A stretch of DNA of 64,000 nucleotides from an uncultured Lachnospiraceae bacterium. GTDB lineage: Bacteria > Bacillota > Clostridia > Lachnospirales > Lachnospiraceae. The DNA lies in NCBI GenBank assembly GCA_910585715.1, contig CAJUEX010000006.1, positions 38,107-102,106 of the forward strand. Reading direction: 5' to 3'. How positions within the stretch are numbered: the stretch's first letter is position 1; each line of letters begins with the position of its first letter. Shown here one piece after another: positions 29,557-37,190 of the stretch. Made by a program: the position numbers and the translations under genes. The notes under the pieces are model-generated. The model had not been told where the DNA came from and searched no databases. It saw nothing but the letters and a program-made list of their open reading frames with translations.

Positions 29557-30605
29557 TACATATGGAAGATAAAAAAAAGTTTTGGTTATATTATAATGAT
29601 ATAGTAAGGTTTTTAGCAATTATAGGAGTTTTATTTATTCATACTACTGCATATGCGTGGTCATCGCAAGAAGTGGGCACATTTAATTGGAATATTTTAT
29701 CTGTATATAATTGTTTGGGAAGAATTGGGGTGCCGCTGTTTGTAATGATTTCTGGAGCGATTTGGCTTAATCCCAATAAAGAATTTGATTTTCTGAAACT
29801 GGTTAAAAAAAATATAAAGAAATTAGTAATAGCCTTCCTTTCATGGACATGGATCTATTCGATTGCATATATGATTGGGATGGGGTTTAAATTTGATGTC
29901 GATGGAATACGAATTTTTATAGAACAGTGTCTAGTTGGACATTATCATATGTGGTATTTGCAAATGATAATTGCACTATATATGTGTCTGCCTATTTGGC
30001 GTTATATAGTAATAAATGAAAAAATATATATGTATCTGCTTAGATTTTCATTAATTGTTGGAATTATATTTCCTACAATAAATGAAATACCATACATAAA
30101 TGTTTTTGATAATATATACAAAAACTGTCATTTTGCCATAGGTTCAGAGTATTTATTCTATTTTTTGGTGGGGTATTATCTTTCTTATAAAAATATATCT
30201 AAAAAGGGAAAAACAATTATATGGTTTTGCTTCCCTATTGCATTGGTAAGCAGAATCGCTATTACTTATTTTACCAGTCTTTCGTGCGACACTTTGAAAT
30301 ATGACTTCTATGATGACAATAATATTTTAGCGATAATGCAAGCGATATCCGCATTTTGTTTCATCAAGGAATATGCGAATTTTCTAAAAGACAAGAAAGT
30401 AGTTAGATTCATCTCGAAATATAGTTTTTTTATCTACATGGCACATGATTTGTTTTTGCAGATTTTATTCTTGTTTGGAATAAATGCCTCAGTTATTAAT
30501 CCTATAATTATGACTCCAATAATTGTAGCTATTTTAATTATACTGTGTATGTGTTTGGGATGGCTTCTATCAAAATGGAAATTCGGAAGAAAGTATTTGA
30601 TATGA
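29553..30605 (+). CDS. Acyltransferase family 3 membrane protein (OafA/YiaH-like)
   Basis: This 350-aa protein has about ten membrane helices. Its opening is typical of acyltransferase-3 enzymes: YYNDIVRFLAIIGVLFIHTTAYAW, with the conserved Arg of the first helix and the conserved His in helix 1/2. Later come HMWYLQMIIALYMCLPI (the HxWFL-like motif) and a KYSFFIYMAHDLFL stretch. Such enzymes O-acylate sugars or lipids at the membrane. Next to a glycosyltransferase it may acylate the sugar on the product; this is inference. The start overlaps the exporter stop as ATGA; a second in-frame ATG lies at 29562. It overlaps the next gene by four bases. Confidence 0.82.
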   Translation: MIHMEDKKKFWLYYNDIVRFLAIIGVLFIHTTAYAWSSQEVGTFNWNILSVYNCLGRIGVPLFVMISGAIWLNPNKEFDFLKLVKKNIKKLVIAFLSWTWIYSIAYMIGMGFKFDVDGIRIFIEQCLVGHYHMWYLQMIIALYMCLPIWRYIVINEKIYMYLLRFSLIVGIIFPTINEIPYINVFDNIYKNCHFAIGSEYLFYFLVGYYLSYKNISKKGKTIIWFCFPIALVSRIAITYFTSLSCDTLKYDFYDDNNILAIMQAISAFCFIKEYANFLKDKKVVRFISKYSFFIYMAHDLFLQILFLFGINASVINPIIMTPIIVAILIILCMCLGWLLSKWKFGRKYLI

Positions 30606-31321
30606 GTAAGTATCAAAACTACAAAACTGTGAATCGCAAAATATATCAGTATATGATATCAATTGATAAATTTTCAAATGGTGAAATAGAAATGATGATA
30701 CCATTTCTAAATGAAGAACGGCAAAAAAAAGCAGAAAAGTTTCATTATTTTGAAGATACAAAAAGATGTGTATTAGGATATATTTTAATACAATATGCAT
30801 TATATAAGAATTATGGAATATCTATGCCATGTAAATGGAAATATAATACGTGGGGAAAACCAATTTTAAATGATTTTCCACATATTTATTTTAACCTTAG
30901 TCATTCAAAAAAATGGATTGTAGCATGTGTAAGTGCTGTTAAAATAGGAGTGGACATTGAGCAAATTCAGAAAAATGTGTCTGGACTTTATAAATATGTT
31001 TTGGGAAATAAAGAGTTGGATAAAGTTATGTGTATGGATGAATATGAGGCACTTGATTATTTCTTTAGACAATGGACCGCAAAAGAAGCTTATTTAAAAT
31101 ATTTAGGCAAGGGCCTCAACAAAGAAATGAGATCTGTTTGTTTTGATAATATTATAAGTCGAATATATGATGAAGGAATGCTTGTAAGTGCAAAGGTGTT
31201 TCAAAAAAAAATAGATGAACAATATTGGTATTCGATTGTAGCAGAATGCAGCCCCAGTGAATTACAAGAGATTACAGAAGTAACAAAAAAAGATATTCTA
31301 ACATTTATCAATACGATATAA
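30602..31321 (+). CDS. Sfp-type 4'-phosphopantetheinyl transferase
   Basis: This 239-aa enzyme has all the family signatures: NLSHSKKW, GVDIE (Asp118 and Glu120, Mg-binding) and WTAKEAYLKYLGKGL (Glu162, Lys165). It transfers phosphopantetheine from CoA to the serines of the five carrier domains in this cluster, converting them to the active form. I chose ATG 30602, which overlaps the upstream stop as ATGA and follows GGAAGAAAG; the longer frame from 30545 lies inside the acyltransferase gene. It closes the operon, so the cluster carries its own activator. Confidence 0.93.
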   Translation: MSKYQNYKTVNRKIYQYMISIDKFSNGEIEMMIPFLNEERQKKAEKFHYFEDTKRCVLGYILIQYALYKNYGISMPCKWKYNTWGKPILNDFPHIYFNLSHSKKWIVACVSAVKIGVDIEQIQKNVSGLYKYVLGNKELDKVMCMDEYEALDYFFRQWTAKEAYLKYLGKGLNKEMRSVCFDNIISRIYDEGMLVSAKVFQKKIDEQYWYSIVAECSPSELQEITEVTKKDILTFINTI

Positions 31322-31483
31322 TTCGGTTCAACTGTACCAGTATATTCGCATTCATGCAGTTAAAAAGACGGGACAACGTAGGTCGGTGATTACACCAGCA
31401 CTCTTTGAGTCATCTGTCCAGAGTTTGAGAGCCACCTTACCGGCTCATCAGAGCCGGAAATTCCAGTAAATCAGAGCCACTTT
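31322..31483. mobile_element. Probable insertion-sequence end remnant downstream of the operon
   Basis: The stretch holds repeated GAGCCAC/GAGCCGG motifs (about 31429-31480), including a perfect 7-bp stem at 31440-31457 (CCGGCTC / GAGCCGG). Repeated subterminal motifs of this kind are seen at ends of IS21-like elements, but no transposase gene of that family is present, so the assignment is tentative. The stem has no T-run after it and is not a good terminator. Confidence 0.35.
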
Positions 31484-33058
31484 TCAGACTCTATTACATA
31501 ATATTCCTTTATACCGGAAACCATGGTTCTCCTTTGCGGTTCCAAAGATTCTTTCTATGGTTTCTTTTCTCTGTGCATATAAATCCTTCACTCCAAGTGT
31601 CTGATGGAGGTCTTCGCAGATTTCCATATATGGCGGGTTACTGTTTTTACATGATTCCTGCTTTCCGTACACTGTGAAAGATACGGGCATTCTGAACAGG
31701 ATGCTCCACAGCTTTTATACTCCCTGTATCCGTCCCTGTTTGTTGTGCAGTATGTCAGCACCTTATTGCTGGGACAGATATAACAGTCATAATACTCATA
31801 ATATACATACTCATATTTCCTGAAAAATCCATCCCTGGTCATTGGTCTTTTGTAAGGTAAGAGAGGTTTGATTCCATCATCTGTCAAAAGCTTTGCAATC
31901 GCCGGAGTTTTATATCCTGCATCTGCAACCAATGTTTCTATGCCGATATCCTTTATTTTATCATACAGTCCCTTAAAAGTTCTGCTGTCATGCAGATTCC
32001 CAGGGTTAATTGTATAACCAGGAATCCAGCCATTCTTATCACAGGCAGTTTCTATTGCGTAGGCAAATACATTCTTGTGTTCCCCTTTGCGGAACCATCC
32101 GCTTTCGGGATCCGTAGTGCTGCAATTTGTTGTTTTTGTATCTTTGGGGATGTCATCCGTGAATTCTCCGGGATTACCTCCAGCCGATTGTGTACTGTCG
32201 TTATCATCATCGTCCTTGTCCTTGTCGTTCTTTTCTTTCAGAGGGTTCTTCCCATGGGCTTCCCTGTCTTCGTTGATTTCCTTTTTTAACAGTTCCTCAT
32301 AAAACAGAGCCTCTTCGTAGGCAATGCGTTTCTGCATCTTTTTGTTGCTGGTTCTTGCTTTTACATGAGTGGCATCCACAAAAACCTCGGCAGGATCAAC
32401 AAGTTTAAACTTATAACATTCCATCAGGATATGGGAAAATATCTGTTCATGCATATTCTTGCACCAAGAAACCATGATTCCGGTAATATGGAAACCGGTA
32501 TTCCGGAGCGGAAACCGCCATTGATTGGCTTGATTACAATTCATAAGAAATTGAGCGAATGTCAAGCCCAGAGCCACTTTGCGGGGCATAAGCCGGCTTT
32601 ACATTGGTGAGATTTCTTATATCCGGTATAATTGCCAATCGGTTTCCTAATTACCGGACAGTATGGACTTCGAGACCGGGATATTCAGTTCAAAAAGATC
32701 AGTATCCTAAAAACGTCTGGTGTAGTTTTTCCAGAAAGTAGAAAAATGCGGCATCTTATCCATCATATCCAGACCGAGAAACCATCGGTAGGCAACATTT
32801 ACCTCGATTTTTTTTGCAGGTCTACCCCATGCTTTTAATTCCATAGAGATACTGGATAAAAGGAATCTTAATCAGCATTACAGAATCCATACTTGGACGT
32901 CCGTTATCATGAGAGTATTTGTCAACTATAAGGTCATAAATGAAGTTCCAGTCAATTGCCTTATCTATAATTCTCAGAAGATGATTCTGCGGAACCATGT
33001 CATCCATACAAAGGGACTGAATCTGTTCTCTCTTTTTATCTGTATTCTGCGTCATCAT
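31484..33058 (-). pseudogene. IS1182-family transposase, multiply disrupted
   Basis: Read on the minus strand from Met at 33058 (MTQNTDKKREQIQSLCMDDM), the N-terminal part (DMVPQNHLLRIIDKAIDW...NGRPSMDSVMLIK) is clear IS1182. A frameshift follows near 32822. Then comes the segment with VAYRWFLGLDMMDK, in which a Lys codon appears to have become TAG, then a 239-bp insertion after DTDLFE, then the long C-terminal catalytic part (QIFSHILMECYKFKLVDPAEVFVDATHVKA... to about 31630). A second frameshift leads into ERIFGTAKENHGFRY, after which the gene stops at 31484, short of the usual end. At least four lesions mean it is inactive. Confidence 0.85.
32450..32688. mobile_element. MITE-like 239-bp insertion in the IS1182 transposase
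   Basis: Removing 32450-32688 together with one copy of the flanking TTCA restores the transposase reading DTDLFE-QIFSHIL. TTCA is present on both sides (32446-32449 and 32689-32692), consistent with a 4-bp target duplication. Both ends carry related subterminal inverted sequences containing CCGGTAAT and GGAAACCG, but they are imperfect. The insert has no gene of its own: its open frames are fused accidentally to the transposase. It is too short for an autonomous element. Confidence 0.65.
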
Positions 33059-33207
33059 AAGTAGAAATACCTGCCTTGATTTGATACTTCTATTATAGCA
33101 GAAAAGTACCTCAAAGTCCGCAATAATACTGAATTTTCTGGCATTTATCGTAGAAAAATCCCGCACAAAAGTGTGGGACTTTGTCTACAGTCTGCCGTAA
33201 ACGCTAT

Positions 33208-33882
33208 TCAGCGCTTACGATTATGCAGCCGATTCACAAACAGCCATTCCGTTTCACATAATTCCTCCGAAAAACAATCCTTATATCGTAACAATGCCCT
33301 GATTACTTCTTCATTGCCAATCTGCAGCATACGTTCCTTGGCGCCTTTGCCAAAAATCAAAACAGTCCTGTTCTCCAAATCCAAATCCGCCTGCCTTAAA
33401 GTACAAAGCTCCGAAATTCGCATTCCCGTAGCAAATAGAAGCTCCATAACTGCAATATCCCGCACAACAACCTTCTCCTGATAAGGCGTCAAAGCCCTGC
33501 TTTTTTCCTTATAAATCGTAGAAAGAAATACCTCTATCATATTGGAGGGTATGGTTTTAGGAAGTCTTTTTGGCTGGCGGAAGCTAAGGTCTATTTTATT
33601 AAAAGGATTGAGCTGGATTATCTCTTCATACTCCAGATAATGAAAAAATGCCTTTACGCTGGCAATCTTTCTTTTAATGGTGCGGGGCTGATACATTTTA
33701 TGGATATCTGAAAGATAATCCATAAGAATTTCCTTGCTTACCGGCAGGCTGTCTGTGGAAATCAGGGATAGAAATTGTCTTAAATCAATACCATATGCTT
33801 TTACCGTTTTCCGGTCCAGGTTTTTATGGATTAAGCAGTAATCCAGATACTCGTTCATAAGAAATTTTAATGTTGTTTGCAT
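33208..33882 (-). pseudogene. Tyrosine recombinase (XerC/D-like), C-terminally truncated
   Basis: The protein starts at ATG 33882 (Met-Gln-Thr-Thr-Leu-Lys), with AAGGAG upstream on the minus strand. It has the SAM-like DNA-binding domain (about 1-105) and the first part of the catalytic domain: Arg155 in ATGMRISEL and Lys182 in GKGAKER. After WLFVNRLHNR it runs into a stop at residue 224. Full-length relatives are about 290-330 residues and continue with HxxR and the nucleophilic Tyr, which are missing here. It should therefore bind but not recombine DNA. Truncation lies next to the IS1182 remnant, so an insertion/deletion event probably removed the end. Confidence 0.85.
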
Positions 33883-34061
33883 GGCAATCTTCTCCTTTGT
33901 TTTAAATGTTGTAAAACCATAAGCAGAATAAAAGAAAATAGAAATGCTGTAAATAGAAAAGCAAAACCATAAAGAAAAATTTATGAGTAATAACATATTA
34001 ACAATAAATTAGTAATAAAGAAGACATCTATGCTGATAGCTTTCAATGCCGGCAAATTTCT
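33883..34061. other. Intergenic stretch between the recombinase remnant and the repeat element
   Basis: AT-rich DNA upstream of the truncated recombinase. It holds that gene's ribosome-binding site and presumably its promoter, but I could not pick out confident -35/-10 boxes. Nothing else was recognised. Confidence 0.4.
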
Positions 34062-34125
34062 TGTACCAGTTCAACCCATTTGGGAGAGGGCAGTCCCAAA
34101 TGACTAAACGGGCTGAACTGCTACA
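34062..34125. repeat. Short palindromic repeat (GTACCAGTTCAACCC / GGGCTGAACTGCTACA family)
   Basis: The left end TGTACCAGTTCAACCC and right end GGGCTGAACTGCTACA are near-perfect inverted copies, with a second stem inside (TTTGGGA / TCCCAAA). The whole 64 bases would fold as one hairpin. Its ends resemble those of the repeats at 46.9-47.2, 51.3, 52.3 and 54.1 kb in this window. Confidence 0.65.
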
Positions 34126-34164
34126 ATGTCTTTGTAGATTTACCCGAATTTTCCTAAAGAATGC

Positions 34165-34221
34165 TTGACATCAGTCACATTCCTTATTATAATTCGTTTA
34201 TATAAAAAAGTTATATAAACG
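34165..34221 (+). promoter_or_regulatory. Sigma-A promoter with TetR-type operator
   Basis: A -35 box TTGACA (34165-34170) and a -10 box TATAAT (34188-34193) are separated by exactly 17 bp. Immediately downstream is a perfect 11-bp inverted repeat, CGTTTATATAA (34195-34205) and TTATATAAACG (34211-34221), over the expected transcription start. Bound repressor would block this promoter; the TetR protein encoded 24 bp further on is the natural candidate, giving autoregulation. Confidence 0.85.
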
Positions 34222-34244
34222 GATTATAATAAAGGAGAAAACCT

Positions 34245-34826
34245 ATGCCCAAGCAAAGAATAACAAAAGAAATGGTCGTAGACACCGCTTTTGAGTTAGC
34301 CAGACACAACGGAATGGAGCAGGTTCTGGTAAAAAACATCGCCAAGGAGCTGGATTGTTCCGTACAGCCCATTTACAGTTATTGCAAAAGCATGGAAGGC
34401 TTGCGGCAGGATGTGTTTGAAAGAGTAAACCTCTTTATTCAAAAATATGTAGAAGCGCACATGGATAAAAGTGACCTGTTTCGCAGTACGGGACAGGCAT
34501 ATATTCAATTGGCAAAAGAAGAGCCCCACCTGTTTAAAATATTTATTTTACATGAAAGAAAAGGAATCTCTTCTTTAAACGAGCTGTACCAGTCAGAAAC
34601 AAACCCGTCTGTTGCCGGTTTTATTGCCGATAAACTGAATATCAGCATGTCCCGGGCAAGAAGGCTTCATTTAAATATGCTGATTTATACCATTGGAATA
34701 GGCACCATTTTTTCTGTGACAACGCCCGGAATTTCAACAGATGAAATATTTGCCCAGCAGGAAATCGCCTATGAGGCATTTTTGAAACAGGCATTAGAAA
34801 ATAGGGAAACGGGACGGGACGTATAA
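34245..34826 (+). CDS. TetR/AcrR family transcriptional regulator
   Basis: This 193-aa protein has an N-terminal helix-turn-helix (about 6-50: MVVDTAFELARHNG...VKNIAKELDCSVQPIYSYCKSMEGL). The helical ligand-binding C-terminal domain is unspecific in sequence. ATG is preceded by AAAGGAG. The stop is directly followed by the membrane-protein start (34827), so the two are co-transcribed. The perfect dyad in the promoter suggests that it controls its own operon in response to an unknown ligand. Confidence 0.9.
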   Translation: MPKQRITKEMVVDTAFELARHNGMEQVLVKNIAKELDCSVQPIYSYCKSMEGLRQDVFERVNLFIQKYVEAHMDKSDLFRSTGQAYIQLAKEEPHLFKIFILHERKGISSLNELYQSETNPSVAGFIADKLNISMSRARRLHLNMLIYTIGIGTIFSVTTPGISTDEIFAQQEIAYEAFLKQALENRETGRDV

Positions 34827-35720
34827 ATGCAGAAAAAAAGAACGGTTATCTTATCCATACTTCAGACAATTATCATACTCTTAATATTGATTATTACAAT
34901 TTCCGGCATTTGCTCTTTTGATTCTTCATGCTCGTACGAGTTCATTAACCAATATGGCAATCACGTAAGGCTGTGGGGAGCAGGCATATATGCCCATGAC
35001 TCCTATTTTAAGGCGCCCATCTTTATAGGGTCGGATTTAACCATATTGGTGTTTGTCATACCGTTAGCTTTAGTAAACTTTCACAAAATAAGAAAAGAAG
35101 AAAGCATTGAAAATCATATCGGATGTTTTGGCATGCTGAGCGTATTGCTTTATTATTCTGCAAGTCTTGCATTTGGCGTTACCTATAATAGCTTGCACTT
35201 ACTTTACATTGCTTTGTTTGGAATCTGCTTTTATAGTGTTGGAATCATTTTTATAAAGCTGCATACGGTGAGTATTTCTGGTAAGGGGAAGAACTTTAAG
35301 TATCCTTTTACAAAAGGAATGAAGGCATACTTATTTATGGCAGGCATTTCTCTTTTTGCTGCATGGCTTCCGGATATAGCGGCTTCCATAGTCCGTGGAA
35401 CCTCTTTGGAGCTGATTGAAGTATACACCACGGAAGTTACTTACGTGCTCGATATGGGTATTATCAGCCCGCTTATGTTTTTAACATGTTATCTGGCAAA
35501 AAAAGGTAACTTCATGGGGTATGTTCTTTTACATATGATATGGAAAGTATGCATGTGCGTAGGAATCATGCTTCCGATTCAAACCATTTTCCAATTGATG
35601 GCGGGCATTTCCATACCCTTTCCGGCATTGGTGACAAAAGTATTTATATTTGTCCTGCTGGCTGTATTTGCTGTTTATTTTGAATGTCATCTGAGAGGAA
35701 AGGTAAATTTCAATGAATGA
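34827..35720 (+). CDS. Polytopic membrane protein of unknown function
   Basis: This 297-aa protein has about eight hydrophobic segments (around 8-27, 68-87, 100-122, 125-145, 165-185, 208-228, 235-256, 262-288). No transport or catalytic motif could be recognised. It has no known-family signature that I can name. It is translated directly after the TetR gene with no intergenic space, so it is likely the regulated output of that switch, possibly a small-molecule efflux or stress protein; that role is inference only. Confidence 0.7.
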   Translation: MQKKRTVILSILQTIIILLILIITISGICSFDSSCSYEFINQYGNHVRLWGAGIYAHDSYFKAPIFIGSDLTILVFVIPLALVNFHKIRKEESIENHIGCFGMLSVLLYYSASLAFGVTYNSLHLLYIALFGICFYSVGIIFIKLHTVSISGKGKNFKYPFTKGMKAYLFMAGISLFAAWLPDIAASIVRGTSLELIEVYTTEVTYVLDMGIISPLMFLTCYLAKKGNFMGYVLLHMIWKVCMCVGIMLPIQTIFQLMAGISIPFPALVTKVFIFVLLAVFAVYFECHLRGKVNFNE

Positions 35721-36058
35721 AAACGATAATCTCCTGGCCATGCTGGAGAGAGTAGAGTAAGCTGTGGAAAAGAAGAGCTTATATGGACAGTTGAAGCTCG
35801 ATGTACGGGAGAGATTGGGTATATTGTATAAATGCAAAGGGATAGGCATAGGTCAGAACCATGTCCTGTACAGCATCACAGAACAAGAAAAATAATTCGC
35901 TATAGGTCTTTGGGATATTCTGATTACGGTGTATCCATTCCAAAGGGATGTATTTGGCAAATACAATGGTGATATGGCTGTGATACAATAGATTACAACA
36001 AGGAACAGTCAATCTGACAGTAACTGCAGAAATATAACAAAAAAACGATATAAATTAG
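35721..36058. other. Degenerate region; possible broken small reading frame
   Basis: A plus-strand frame from 35713 reads MNENDNLLAMLERVE, then a stop codon (35758-35760), and continues as AVEKKSLYGQLKLDVRERLG up to a stop near 35895. The composition is coding-like and only one internal stop interrupts it, so it may be a decayed gene. I could not identify it. The rest is noncoding and leads into the holin-like toxin region. Confidence 0.35.
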
Positions 36059-36193
36059 TTGGAATTATGCACTATTTATGATATGATTATAAGCATGGCG
36101 AAAGCCATTAGGAGAGTACCCATGACAGGGTGGCAGCCTCCCGATTCAGTTACCCCGGCTTGCCGGGAGTACATAGGAAGGGAGGTACGTAAT

Positions 36194-36310
36194 ATGACAG
36201 CATTTGAGATTATCTCAATTTTCATTGGAATACTAACACTGTTAGCGACCTTTGGCAGCTTGATTGTTGCGTTTCTTGCCTTTCTCGATAAGAGAAACAA
36301 GAAGAAATAA
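36194..36310 (+). CDS. Holin-like small membrane peptide (putative type I toxin), 38 aa
   Basis: The frame begins MTAFEIISIFIGILTLLATF and ends FLDKRNKKK: a single hydrophobic helix with a basic tail, as in the putative holin-like toxin family of Firmicutes. GGGAGG lies about 8 bases before the ATG, which is why I prefer this start to the longer frame from 36059. Upstream (36100-36175) and downstream (36315-36400) are strong stem-loops, as expected for a toxin mRNA with an overlapping antisense RNA. The antitoxin RNA itself cannot be delimited by eye. Confidence 0.7.
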   Translation: MTAFEIISIFIGILTLLATFGSLIVAFLAFLDKRNKKK

Positions 36311-36314
36311 AAAT

Positions 36315-36401
36315 GCCTATCCTGTCAGCCCACAGGATAGGCGGTGTCCGTAAGGACAATCACTGATTTTGGGGGCATCCACCTTTGGAGTGGGTGCTTT
36401 T
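36315..36401 (+). terminator. Stem-loops and terminator after the holin-like peptide
   Basis: A perfect 11-bp stem (GCCTATCCTGT at 36315-36325 with ACAGGATAGGC at 36332-36342) is followed by a second stem (GCATCCAC at 36375-36382 with GTGGGTGC at 36390-36397) and a short T-rich run. The second is a plausible intrinsic terminator. The first may be part of a toxin/antitoxin RNA structure. Confidence 0.6.
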
Positions 36402-37021
36402 CTTATATCTAATATAGCATAAGGGAGGGGGAAATTCAACAACTATTTTTCACTCATACAGCATTTGCATAATCAAATTAATTTATCAATCAATTCCTAT
36501 TATAACACTGGAACAGCGCTGGGGGCGTCGCATTAAGCATTAAACATACAAGATATGGTATTCATTTCAAACTGGATTCTCCTATATATTGTATTGATTT
36601 TTCTTAATGCGACGGCCTCTTTGGAGGTAAAATAAACATAAACATGTCAGAGAATAACGAGAAGAAATCACAGAAAGAAAATAAACCTCATTTTGTAAAA
36701 AATATAGAAAAAACCATAAAAAAATCATGGTAAAACAATCTATTTTATACTCTGATACTTTATCAAAACAAGTAAAAAAGCTTTGCAGGATAAGTTAAAA
36801 CGCATGATTATCAGAGATATTCATGACAGAAATTTTTAAAGAATATAAATCACTCATTTTATGTATTGAAAAAACCTCCCCTAAAGGCTGAATTGCTACC
36901 CAAAAGCATGACAGATTAGTCAAAGTATATAAAAAAGAAACCAAATAAAGGCAGTAACCCCTACATTTCTTCCACACTTTTGTTCAAAAAGACGAAAAAC
37001 GGCAATTTCCCCCCGAATAAA
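36402..37021. other. AT-rich intergenic region with a spaced inverted repeat
   Basis: A 12-bp perfect inverted repeat (CGTCGCATTAAG at 36526-36537, CTTAATGCGACG at 36603-36614) brackets 65 bp. A 29-codon frame at 36644-36733 (MSENNEKKSQKENKPHF...) has GGAGG too far upstream to convince me. The rest shows no gene. The repeat could mark the ends of a tiny decayed element or an RNA structure. Confidence 0.4.
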
Positions 37022-37050
37022 TTGACAAAAATATGCGCCCATGCTATACT
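37022..37050 (+). promoter_or_regulatory. Sigma-A promoter of the starch-binding lipoprotein gene
   Basis: TTGACA (37022-37027) and TATACT (37045-37050) are separated by 17 bp. The promoter precedes two LacI-type operator candidates and the lipoprotein gene. Confidence 0.8.
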
Positions 37051-37057
37051 TATTACA

Positions 37058-37127
37058 GTTTAAACGATTAAGCAACTCCGGTCTGCTTTTTCTTTTTATC
37101 CCTTTATTTAAACGTTTAAATAAAGGG
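37058..37127 (+). promoter_or_regulatory. LacI-family operators: 28-bp palindrome and a second half-conserved site
   Basis: Positions 37100-37127 form a perfect 28-bp palindrome centred on TTTAAACGTTTAAA, with a central CpG as in LacI/GalR operators. A related site, TTTAAACGATTAAGC, lies at about 37058-37072 just after the -10 box. The LacI-type gene at 38393-39202 is the obvious candidate regulator, so the alpha-glucan locus would be repressed from here. The palindrome could also form an RNA hairpin in the leader. Confidence 0.7.
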
Positions 37128-37190
37128 AGACTTCAAAGAAACCAAAAGCAAAAAGCAGATGCGAAAAAAGGAAAGAGAGGATGAATGGAA

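Noticed and set aside
31440..31457. Hairpin after the PPTase gene as the operon terminator
   Set aside because: No T-run follows the stem, and it sits among repeated motifs of an IS end.
36644..36733. 29-codon frame MSENNEKKSQKENKPHF...
   Set aside because: The nearest ribosome-binding-like GGAGG is about 16 bases away and there is no recognisable family or partner; left as unproven.
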